A stretch of DNA of 64,000 nt. It comes from Acidobacteriota bacterium. Its GTDB lineage: Bacteria; Acidobacteriota; Aminicenantia; Aminicenantales; Saccharicenantaceae. Below, piece after piece: positions 9,574 through 16,420 of this stretch. The position numbers and the translations under genes were made by a program. The notes below the pieces were generated by a model. It did no database searches, was not told the DNA's origin, and was given only the letters and a program-made list of their open reading frames with translations. Within the stretch, counting starts at the first letter, position 1; each line of letters begins with the position of its first letter. Location: positions 62,001-126,000 of the forward strand of contig JAWSUF010000005.1 of assembly GCA_033549365.1 (NCBI GenBank), read 5' to 3'.

Positions 9574-9580
9574 TATTCTC

Positions 9581-9609
9581 TTGACTATTCAGTTTATTTC
9601 GTGTTTATT
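9581..9609 (+). promoter_or_regulatory. Promoter upstream of the NYN-domain gene
   Basis: -35 TTGACT (9581-9586), 17-nt spacer, -10 TTTATT (9604-9609) in an AT-rich stretch just after the aspS stop. Transcription would begin near 9616 and run through the structured leader at 9625-9685. Confidence 0.5.
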
Positions 9610-9624
9610 AGTATTGATAGCAAC

Positions 9625-9685
9625 GGCCCAAGCCTCTCGCCCTTGATTCAAGCGTGCCTTAGAGGCACCGCGAGAGGAACGGGCC
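9625..9685 (+). promoter_or_regulatory. Structured leader RNA (nested stems with a three-way junction) before the NYN gene
   Basis: Two outer helices enclose two hairpins. GGCCC (9625-9629) pairs with GGGCC (9681-9685). CCTCTCG (9633-9639) pairs with CGAGAGG (9671-9677). Inside are CTTG-ATT-CAAG (9642-9652) and GTGCCT-TAG-AGGCAC (9654-9668). The last arm runs into ATTTTTATT, so it could act as a weak terminator or attenuator. I do not recognise a known riboswitch or ribozyme class. The start codon is 18 nt further on, with GGGGGTGAG as the ribosome site. Confidence 0.6.
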
Positions 9686-9703
9686 ATTTTTATTGGGGGT
9701 GAG

Positions 9704-10324
9704 ATGGCAAATAAGTTTTCAATAATTCTGGATGGGGGATTTGTCACCAAGAAACTCCAACAAAAACTTCTTCGTTACCCAAGAGCATCCGACATTCAAG
9801 AAGTATGCCGACGGATAATGGAATCCTCGCAACTTGAAAGCCTCAATCTGCTCAGAATATTTTATTATGATGCTCCTCCCTTGCAAAAAATTGTAAGAAA
9901 TCCAATTGATGGGTATATCCTCGATTTAGGTTGCACCAAGCGATCGCGTGAAGCGACTTCTTTACAGGAAACACTTGATCTCTCGCCGAATTTTGCAGTT
10001 CGTCGTGGTGAAATCCTTTTTCAGGGCTGGAAGTTGGGAGGCGCAGCCGTTAAAGCAATTCAAAAGGCTCCAAGAACACCAACTGCAAAAGATTTTATCC
10101 CCGACATCAAGCAAAAAGGGGTTGACCTTCGTATCGGACTGGATATTGCATGGATGGCGCTAAAGCGACTCGTTGATACGATTGTTGTCGTAGCCGGAGA
10201 TGTCGACCTTGTCCCTTCATTCAAGCTTGCTCGAAAAGAAGGAGTTCGAATTATTCTGGATCATCTCGGACATCCGGTATCCCGCGACCTTAAAGTCCAT
10301 GTTGATGTCATTCTTCATCAATAA
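9704..10324 (+). CDS. NYN-domain protein (LabA/DUF88 family), putative ribonuclease
   Basis: The 206-residue protein matches the NYN (PIN-like) ribonuclease fold. An N-terminal acidic strand SIILDGG has D10. A central QKGVDLRIGLDIA (137-149) is the family's KGVD motif, and VVVAGDVDLVPSF (161-173) gives a further acidic cluster (D166, D168). Function within the family ranges from RNA decay to phage defence, so the role here is open. The gene is clearly AT-richer than its neighbours and has a structured leader, suggesting recent acquisition. It stands alone, converging on the aldo/keto reductase gene with 6 nt between the stops. Confidence 0.8.
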   Translation: MANKFSIILDGGFVTKKLQQKLLRYPRASDIQEVCRRIMESSQLESLNLLRIFYYDAPPLQKIVRNPIDGYILDLGCTKRSREATSLQETLDLSPNFAVRRGEILFQGWKLGGAAVKAIQKAPRTPTAKDFIPDIKQKGVDLRIGLDIAWMALKRLVDTIVVVAGDVDLVPSFKLARKEGVRIILDHLGHPVSRDLKVHVDVILHQ

Positions 10325-10330
10325 CAAGCA

Positions 10331-11566
10331 TTACGTGTGAAGGAGGCGGTGGGCCGCCGCGAGTTTATCCGGAATCCGGAGACTCTGCGGGCAATGCGGC
10401 AGGCATGTCCCGCAGGCGGCACAGGCGTCGGCGCGCCGGTCGAGCCCGGCGTAGAGCGCCCGGGCCTTGCCGCGGTCGCCGTCGTCGAGCGCATAGCGTT
10501 CGAAGCGCAGGATCTCGGTGATCGGGACGTTCTGCGGGCAGTGGGGCTGGCAGCAAGTGCACAAGCGGCAGGCCGTCTCGTCGGCCCGGGCCGTCATCAT
10601 GGCGATGGCCCGGTTGTCGCCGGCGGTCAGGCTTTTTCCCGCACCGGAATAGGTCTCGACGAATTCGTCCAGATTGCGGACGCGGATGACCGCGGCATCG
10701 AGCCGCGTGGCCGTTGTCAGCCAGCGGGCCAGGGCGTTGTGCGGCGCGACACCGGGCGGCAGGGAGGCCATGAAGGCCGCGTCTTCTTTCATCCGCCCGA
10801 TTCCCCGGGCCGTCTTCATGGCGATCGTGCCGAAGCCTTTGCTCTGCGCGAGTTCGAGAAACGCATCGATTTCCGGATCGGCGCCGTAGGAGTAGATGAT
10901 CTGAGCGTGTTCGTAGAGCCCTTCTTCAACAACGGCGGTCAGGACTTCGGCGGCGCTTTCGCCGTGCGGCACTTTTTTGTTTCCGGCATAACCATGCTGG
11001 GAAATGCAGAGATGCATGACCAGCCCCTCTTTTTTCAACCGTTCGAAGGCGCGGACGAATCCCTTGTTGTTCTTGACCTCGTCCACATTGTGATATCCGT
11101 AGTGGAACTGCATATCGTCGTAATAGCCGAGTCCCGTGTCTTTCAGGGATTGCCTGACGAATTTATAGTGCGATTCCTCATCGATCCGGCCTGTTTCGTG
11201 ATTCCCGGCGATGCGGTCGACGTTGACCTGGCAGATGTGGGCTTCGCGATTCTTTTTGACATCGTCCGGAACGCCCGTTCGGGCCCACCGGTTGGCCTTG
11301 TGCCAGTAGTTCATGCCGCAGAGAATCCCGGCCGCCGTGGGAAACGGCGCAAAATCCGCGCCGCCGATCATGATGGAGACCTCCCGCTTGCTGTAGCCGA
11401 GAGGCCGTCGCGGGAAGCGCCCCACCTTGTTGGCGGCTTCCTCGACCGTGAGGGCGGCGGATTCCGCATGGGCTCGTCCGTGAAGACCGCCGGCCATCCC
11501 GACGGCGACCGCCGCGGCGGAGCCTTTAATGAAGTCGCGTCTTTTGATGCGTCCTTTTTGCGTCAT
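10331..11566 (-). CDS. Tat-exported aldo/keto reductase-like protein with C-terminal 2[4Fe-4S] domain
   Basis: The 411-residue protein has a twin-arginine signal (KRRDFIKG, R9-R10, followed by a hydrophobic Ala/Val stretch), so it should be exported folded with its cofactors. The middle follows an aldo/keto reductase TIM-barrel pattern (DDMQFHYGYHN, LCISQHGY, FGTIAMKTARG). The C-terminus has two CxxCxxCxxxCP clusters (CRLCTCCQPHCP and CAACGTCLPHCP) for two [4Fe-4S] clusters. Substrate is unknown. Start ATG 11566 has GAAAGGAAAGGG upstream. Its promoter is divergent from the esterase gene. Confidence 0.85.
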   Translation of the reverse strand: MTQKGRIKRRDFIKGSAAAVAVGMAGGLHGRAHAESAALTVEEAANKVGRFPRRPLGYSKREVSIMIGGADFAPFPTAAGILCGMNYWHKANRWARTGVPDDVKKNREAHICQVNVDRIAGNHETGRIDEESHYKFVRQSLKDTGLGYYDDMQFHYGYHNVDEVKNNKGFVRAFERLKKEGLVMHLCISQHGYAGNKKVPHGESAAEVLTAVVEEGLYEHAQIIYSYGADPEIDAFLELAQSKGFGTIAMKTARGIGRMKEDAAFMASLPPGVAPHNALARWLTTATRLDAAVIRVRNLDEFVETYSGAGKSLTAGDNRAIAMMTARADETACRLCTCCQPHCPQNVPITEILRFERYALDDGDRGKARALYAGLDRRADACAACGTCLPHCPQSLRIPDKLAAAHRLLHT

Positions 11567-11601
11567 GTTTTCCCTTTCCTTTCAAAATATTAACTATAAA
11601 T

Positions 11602-11630
11602 AGGGTAACCGGAGAAAACCGCCGTGTCAA
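11602..11630 (-). promoter_or_regulatory. Promoter of the aldo/keto reductase gene
   Basis: Minus strand: perfect -35 TTGACA (11630-11625), 17-nt spacer, weak -10 TACCCT (11607-11602). The leader of about 30 nt carries a purine-rich ribosome site. Confidence 0.45.
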
Positions 11631-11648
11631 AGAAAACCGGCGGCCCGG

Positions 11649-11677
11649 TTGATATCCAAGAGGGGAAGACGTAAACT
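11649..11677 (+). promoter_or_regulatory. Promoter of the lipoprotein esterase gene
   Basis: -35 TTGATA (11649-11654), 17-nt spacer, -10 TAAACT (11672-11677), followed by AAGGAGG and the ATG at 11700. The divergent arrangement with the aldo/keto reductase promoter leaves about 20 bp between the two -35 boxes. Confidence 0.5.
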
Positions 11678-11699
11678 GGGCAGGCAAGGAGGTTCGCTC

Positions 11700-13451
11700 A
11701 TGAGTAAAAATGTCATCGTCGTCTGTCTCGCTTTCCTTCTTTTTCTTCCGGCCTGCTCTCCGGATGCCCAACAAGGGAAAGGAGAGAACATAGCGCGCCT
11801 TCGGATCGCCGTCGCTTTCCCTTATGAGGTGTCCGCGGAGCCTCTCGACGGACGCCTGCTCCTGATGCTTTCAACCGACAACGGCGCCGAGCCCCGCTTC
11901 CAGATCGGCGACAGCCTCGGATCCCAGCAGATCTTCGGCATCGACGTCGACGAATGGAAAGCCGGTGAGGAGGCCGTTTTCGGCGGCGGGATTCTCGGCT
12001 ATCCACTGGCAAATCTGGCCGACGTTCCCGCCGGCGAATACACGGTTCAGGTTCTGCTCCACAAATACGAAACCTTCCACCGGGCCGACGGTCACATCGT
12101 CAAGCTGCCCATGGATCGCGGCGAGGGCCAGCAGTGGAACCGCGCCCCCGGAAATCTCATCAGCGAACCCCAGCGTATGACGATCGATCCGTCCCGCCGT
12201 GAAACCCTGCGGATCGTTCTCGACCGCGAGATCCCGCCCATTCCCGATCCCCCGCAGACGAAATACATCCGGCACATCCGCATCGAAAGCAAGCTTCTCT
12301 CGGAGTTCTGGGGCCGGCCCATGCATCTCGGCGCCCACGTTCTCGTCCCCGAGGGCTTCGATGACCGTCTCGAAGCGCGCTACCCTCTGGTCATTTTTCA
12401 CGGCCATTTCCCCTACACGTTCGGCGGATTCCGGGAGGAACCGCCGGATCCTGATCTCGAGCCGGACTACAGCGAGCGATTCAAGCTGCACGGATACAAC
12501 AGGATCGTCCAGGAGGAAGCTTACGCCTTCTATAAATACTGGACGGCGAAAGATACCCCGCGGATGCTGATCATCGAGATTCAGCACCCCAACCCCTATT
12601 ATGACGATTCCTATGCCGTGAACTCATCCAACCTCGGTCCCTACGGCGACGCCATCACATATGAACTCATTCCCAAAATCGAGGAGGAATTCCGGGGCAT
12701 CGGGCAAGGCTGGGCCCGATTCCTTTACGGCGGATCGACGGGCGGATGGGAAGCACTGGCCGCCCAGGTGTTTTATCCCGACGAATATAACGGCTGCTGG
12801 GCCGCCTGCCCTGATCCCATCGATTTCCGTGCCTACACCCTCGTCGACATCTACCGCCATGACAACGCATATTTCGACCGCGGACCCTGGCTCGTCGTGC
12901 CGCGTCCCGGCAAAAGGAATTATCTCGGCGAGGTCGGCATCACCCTGGAGCAGATGAACCGCCTGGAACTCGTCCTCGGCACGAAGTCGCGCTCCGGCCA
13001 GCAGTTCGATATCTGGGAGGCTGTCTATTCTCCTGTCGGAACGGATGGTTATCCCGTGCGGATCTGGGACAAACGAACCGGCGTCATCGACCGGAATACG
13101 GCCGAACATTGGCGGGAGAATTACGACCTTCGGTACATTCTCGAACGCGACTGGAAAGCCCTCGGTCCGAAACTTCAGGGAAAAATCCACATCTATTGCG
13201 GCGACATGGACAACTATTACCTGAACAACGCCGTCTACCTGATGGAGGAATTCCTGGAAAGCACGACCGATCCCCACTACTCGGGCGAAGTCGATTACGG
13301 CGATCGGGCCGAACACTGCTGGAACGGCGTCCACGAGCTTCCCAATCATCTCTCGCGCCTGCGCTACCACCAGATCCACATCCCGAAGATCATGGAGCGC
13401 ATCCGGAAGTCGGCTCCGTCCGGCGCCGACCTCAAGAGCTGGCGCCACTAG
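11700..13451 (+). CDS. Lipoprotein, putative alpha/beta-hydrolase esterase
   Basis: This 583-residue protein begins with a lipoprotein signal: Lys near the N-terminus, hydrophobic core, lipobox LPAC with lipidated C19. Residues about 30-190 form a beta-rich N-terminal domain. The remainder resembles an esterase/Fes-type alpha/beta hydrolase: YPLVIFHGHFPY (oxyanion region), nucleophile elbow YGGSTGGWEAL, and a late DRAEHCWNG that may supply the His. Start ATG 11700 has a strong AAGGAGG. It is probably anchored in the outer or inner membrane facing the periplasm. Substrate is unknown. It stops 7 nt from the convergent GGDEF gene. Confidence 0.75.
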   Translation: MSKNVIVVCLAFLLFLPACSPDAQQGKGENIARLRIAVAFPYEVSAEPLDGRLLLMLSTDNGAEPRFQIGDSLGSQQIFGIDVDEWKAGEEAVFGGGILGYPLANLADVPAGEYTVQVLLHKYETFHRADGHIVKLPMDRGEGQQWNRAPGNLISEPQRMTIDPSRRETLRIVLDREIPPIPDPPQTKYIRHIRIESKLLSEFWGRPMHLGAHVLVPEGFDDRLEARYPLVIFHGHFPYTFGGFREEPPDPDLEPDYSERFKLHGYNRIVQEEAYAFYKYWTAKDTPRMLIIEIQHPNPYYDDSYAVNSSNLGPYGDAITYELIPKIEEEFRGIGQGWARFLYGGSTGGWEALAAQVFYPDEYNGCWAACPDPIDFRAYTLVDIYRHDNAYFDRGPWLVVPRPGKRNYLGEVGITLEQMNRLELVLGTKSRSGQQFDIWEAVYSPVGTDGYPVRIWDKRTGVIDRNTAEHWRENYDLRYILERDWKALGPKLQGKIHIYCGDMDNYYLNNAVYLMEEFLESTTDPHYSGEVDYGDRAEHCWNGVHELPNHLSRLRYHQIHIPKIMERIRKSAPSGADLKSWRH

Positions 13452-13458
13452 GGAGACG

Positions 13459-14748
13459 CTAGCGCGGGTCGCGGAATCGAAAATTCACGGCGAGCCGGGC
13501 TTCCATGACGGCCGGGCTTCCATCCCGCCTTCCGGGTTGAAAGACGGCTTTGAATGCGGCTTCGCGGGCCGCCTCGTCGAAACCGAATCCGGCCGGAGAG
13601 CCGACGATATCAGTCTGGAGAACACGGCCGTTTTCGTCGACCAGGAGTTTCAACTCCACGGTCGCTTCGCGTCTGAAAAGACGGGCGGCCTGCGGATAAG
13701 GAGGAGGCTCGAAACCGAGAAGGACGGGTCGGATTTCCGCCGCCTCCGAAGGCTCGGGATCGATCGGGGCCACGCCGTCCGTTTCCATGGCCTTCTCATC
13801 GGCAAGGCTTGTCATCGACACGTCCTCGATGGATTCCTCCCCGCTTTCCGGAGGCGGACCGGACTCCCGCTCGAGGGCCAGTTCGCGTTCGAGCTCGTCC
13901 AGGCGCACTTTGAGACGGCCAACGAGGTTCGCATCGACGGGCGGTGCGATCGACCCGGGATCGGCGGATTCGCTCCGATCCTCGCGGGAGGCCAACTCCG
14001 CCCGAAGCCTTTCGATCTCGGCCAGGAGGACGTTTTCTCTTTCGAGAACCAGGGCTCGGGCGGCCCGAGTCCCGGCGGACATCGGACCGGCCGAAAAACC
14101 CGAAATCCGCACCCAGCCCGCCACATAGGCACCGATAATAAAAACAACAACGGTCGCTCCGGCGGCCGCGGCCAGAAAACGCCGAAGTTTTTTCCGGCGC
14201 AGAGCGGGGCTTTGGGGATATCGGTATTTTTTTTCCTCATAGAGCCGGTTGTCGGCTTTCTGAAGAATATCGGTTCCGGAAAGGCCGTCGTCGGGATATG
14301 CGGCCACACCGATGCTGAAAGACAGGGCCGGGCTGTCTTTCCCGAACCCGGCCGCAGGTCCGAATTCATAGGCTTCAAGTTCCGTCCGCGCCCTTTTTCC
14401 GAGACTTTCGGCTTCGGCCGCGGCCGCCCCTGGAAGAACCACGACAAACTCGTCACCGCCGTACCGGACGACGATGTCGCTCGTCCGAAATGTTTTTTTG
14501 AGAATGGCGGAGACATCGCACAAAACGGCGTCCCCGGCCAGATGTCCGTGGCGGTCATTGACGGCTTTGAACCCGTCAAGGTCCAGCATCAAGAGGGATA
14601 AAAAGCCGTTCTTGCGGGCCAGATCATCCCAGAAATTGCGAAAGAGATGCATAAGAAGCCGCCGATTGAACAGACCCGTGAGGTCGTCCTTGAAGGCCAT
14701 GTTGCGATCGGCCTCTTCCAAAAATGCCGGCGGCTTGCGGTTTTCCAT
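13459..14748 (-). CDS. GGDEF diguanylate cyclase fused to a periplasmic TonB-C-like domain
   Basis: The 429-residue protein has a cytoplasmic GGDEF domain at residues about 18-175. It contains DDLTGLFNRR, metal-binding LDLDGFK, active site GGDEF (97-101) and an inhibitory I-site RTSD (88-91) five residues before it, so c-di-GMP synthesis with product feedback is expected. One membrane helix follows (about 192-212), then a coiled coil (about 228-305) and a TonB-C-like domain (PYPQAARLFRREATVELKLLV to the end). The orientation puts GGDEF inside and TonB-C in the periplasm. Start ATG 14748; TTG 14757 is in frame. I know no close precedent for this combination. Confidence 0.82.
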   Translation of the reverse strand: MENRKPPAFLEEADRNMAFKDDLTGLFNRRLLMHLFRNFWDDLARKNGFLSLLMLDLDGFKAVNDRHGHLAGDAVLCDVSAILKKTFRTSDIVVRYGGDEFVVVLPGAAAAEAESLGKRARTELEAYEFGPAAGFGKDSPALSFSIGVAAYPDDGLSGTDILQKADNRLYEEKKYRYPQSPALRRKKLRRFLAAAAGATVVVFIIGAYVAGWVRISGFSAGPMSAGTRAARALVLERENVLLAEIERLRAELASREDRSESADPGSIAPPVDANLVGRLKVRLDELERELALERESGPPPESGEESIEDVSMTSLADEKAMETDGVAPIDPEPSEAAEIRPVLLGFEPPPYPQAARLFRREATVELKLLVDENGRVLQTDIVGSPAGFGFDEAAREAAFKAVFQPGRRDGSPAVMEARLAVNFRFRDPR

Positions 14749-14762
14749 GTCTATCAATCAAT

Positions 14763-14791
14763 ATCATACGGAATTCTTTCTTCTCTGTTAA
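14763..14791 (-). promoter_or_regulatory. Promoter of the GGDEF-TonB gene
   Basis: Minus strand: -35 TTAACA (14791-14786), 17-nt spacer, -10 TATGAT (14768-14763). The ATG at 14748 is 14 nt from the -10 box, giving a leader of about 7-8 nt without a Shine-Dalgarno sequence. Confidence 0.6.
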
Positions 14792-14814
14792 GATATCACG
14801 TTTTTCCCCCGATG

Positions 14815-15528
14815 TCATTTCGCACGGCCGCCCGGTGTCGCTTTCACCGGGGAAGCAGATTCGCGGGGAACAGCCGCAATCGCCAGACCGAGATTCAAAC
14901 CCAGCCACGACGGCCCGAGAAGACTCTCGACCGACCGGATTTCAAAACGACGGGATAATCGGCGGATAAAACCCCTGTCATCGAATCCCTTGTGCTCGTC
15001 GCGGACGACGAGATCCGGACGTCCACGAAGGGAATTCCAGAACTCCGCCGACGTATGCTTTTTCAAATCCCTGTTTATCAGCCGGACCGATGTCGCAATC
15101 AGAAACTGAAAACCCCTTTCCACGGGTATCGTGACAAACAGTTCCCTGCCGACAACTTGGGCGAGCCGGGCGATATAGTCCTCGACAAGATCCGGCCGGA
15201 TGTGCTCGAAGGTCTCCATGGCGATGCCGAAATCGAAGCGTTCGTCGGGGATGTCTTCCGGGCGGGTGGACAGACGGATATCGATCCGGTCGTCGCCGCA
15301 ATGAAACCTCGCCGCGGCCAGAACGGCGTTTTCGTATCCGGCGTCAAGGCCGAGATAGTATCCGGGTTTTTGAGGCAGCACGTTCAGCAGCTTGGCGTCG
15401 AAACATCCCAGCTCGATGATCCGCATGGCTGACAAATCATAGGGACGCAGTTTGTTCAGAATCCAGACGAAGCGGCGCCGGTGATAGAGGCTCTGCCAGC
15501 CGTGAAAAATCTTGTTATAGGCGTCCAC
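14815..15528 (-). CDS. Class I SAM-dependent methyltransferase
   Basis: A methyltransferase of 237 residues with SAM motif I IIELGCFDAKLL, an acidic strand end in YYLGLDAGYENA, and the motif IV region FDFGIAMETFEHI. The start is GTG 15528 with GGAAGG upstream; a second GTG at 15549 is in frame. Either start overlaps the end of the preceding methyltransferase gene, so the two are probably co-translated. Substrate is not evident. The neighbourhood suggests methylation of a surface glycan or its lipid carrier. Confidence 0.75.
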   Translation of the reverse strand: MDAYNKIFHGWQSLYHRRRFVWILNKLRPYDLSAMRIIELGCFDAKLLNVLPQKPGYYLGLDAGYENAVLAAARFHCGDDRIDIRLSTRPEDIPDERFDFGIAMETFEHIRPDLVEDYIARLAQVVGRELFVTIPVERGFQFLIATSVRLINRDLKKHTSAEFWNSLRGRPDLVVRDEHKGFDDRGFIRRLSRRFEIRSVESLLGPSWLGLNLGLAIAAVPRESASPVKATPGGRAK

Positions 15529-16420
15529 AATCCGCCTTCCGGGCCACAATCACCGCCTCGTCCCGCATTTCGAAAAGAGAGGCGGCCCGGAGCAGGGCAT
15601 CCAGTCCCGTTTTCAAAACGAGGCGCGCCGCGGGGTTCATGTCGAGATGGGCGAAACGCAAATCCAGGCTCGCCCGGTCGCAGCTGTCCTCAAGCCTCCG
15701 GTCAAGGACCCGAAAGCCCGCGCATTCGAGCATAATCCGGGCGTTCCGGAGATTGAAAAGAAAATAGTGTTTGTAGTGCCAGTCGAGCTGGAAGATGATT
15801 CTGAGGGGAAAATCCACCGCGCCGAGCGTCGCCCTGTGCAGGGCGAAGGCCAGCTTGGGAATCAATCCGTCGGCCACGGGGATCCGGAGGGCCAGAAGCC
15901 CCCCGTTTCGGAGAACCGAACGCACGCGGTCGAGAAGCGGGCCGGGATCAGCCACATGCTCGAGAACCGACCAGAGCGTCACGACGTCGAAAGTCTCATC
16001 CCGAAGCGACACATGCTGAAAGTCGCGCCGTAAAACCGGGTGTTTTTCCGCGGCCACTCCGCTGGCGATCCGGGAGGGTTCGATGCCGAAAACCCGGAAA
16101 CCCGCCTCGGCGGCGACATCGAGAAACCCGCCAGTTCCGCAGCCCACATCGAGAAGCGTTCCGCCCGGGGCATGCTTCCGGATCATGCGGACGGCGCGAA
16201 CGTGCTGCGGCGTCCGGAAGCGCCGGACAAATTCCTGATAGGCTTCGAGATCGATTCCCGCATAATCCTCGCCCATCGGCTCCGGAACGACGATCGGAGA
16301 CATCCGCACAAGACCGCAACTCCGGCAGGCGACATAGCGCCAGGCATCGATGCGGAACCGGAAATCCGAAACCGGCGATCCACAGGCGGGGCAAAGGGCA
16401 TCGGACCTTTCAGGACACAT
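15515..16420 (-). CDS. Class I SAM-dependent methyltransferase with N-terminal zinc ribbon
   Basis: A 301-residue protein. Residues about 10-40 hold CPACG...CRSCG, a treble-clef or zinc-ribbon pair seen in sugar and polyketide C-methyltransferase-like proteins. The SAM-binding core follows: LLDVGCGTGGFL (motif I), FGIEPS, and DVVTLWSVLEHV. The C-terminal part has a membrane-proximal Tyr/Phe-rich stretch (WHYKHYFLF). It starts one base before the stop of the GT39 gene (16421), indicating an operon with it. A role modifying glycan or lipid-linked sugars is inferred from context only. Confidence 0.8.
   Translation of the reverse strand: MCPERSDALCPACGSPVSDFRFRIDAWRYVACRSCGLVRMSPIVVPEPMGEDYAGIDLEAYQEFVRRFRTPQHVRAVRMIRKHAPGGTLLDVGCGTGGFLDVAAEAGFRVFGIEPSRIASGVAAEKHPVLRRDFQHVSLRDETFDVVTLWSVLEHVADPGPLLDRVRSVLRNGGLLALRIPVADGLIPKLAFALHRATLGAVDFPLRIIFQLDWHYKHYFLFNLRNARIMLECAGFRVLDRRLEDSCDRASLDLRFAHLDMNPAARLVLKTGLDALLRAASLFEMRDEAVIVARKADCGRL

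Noticed and set aside
9625-9645. GGCCCAAGCC resembles the conserved loop of twister ribozymes
   Set aside because: The rest of the twister consensus, including its pseudoknot partners and cleavage-site loop, is not present; an 8-nt match is chance level.
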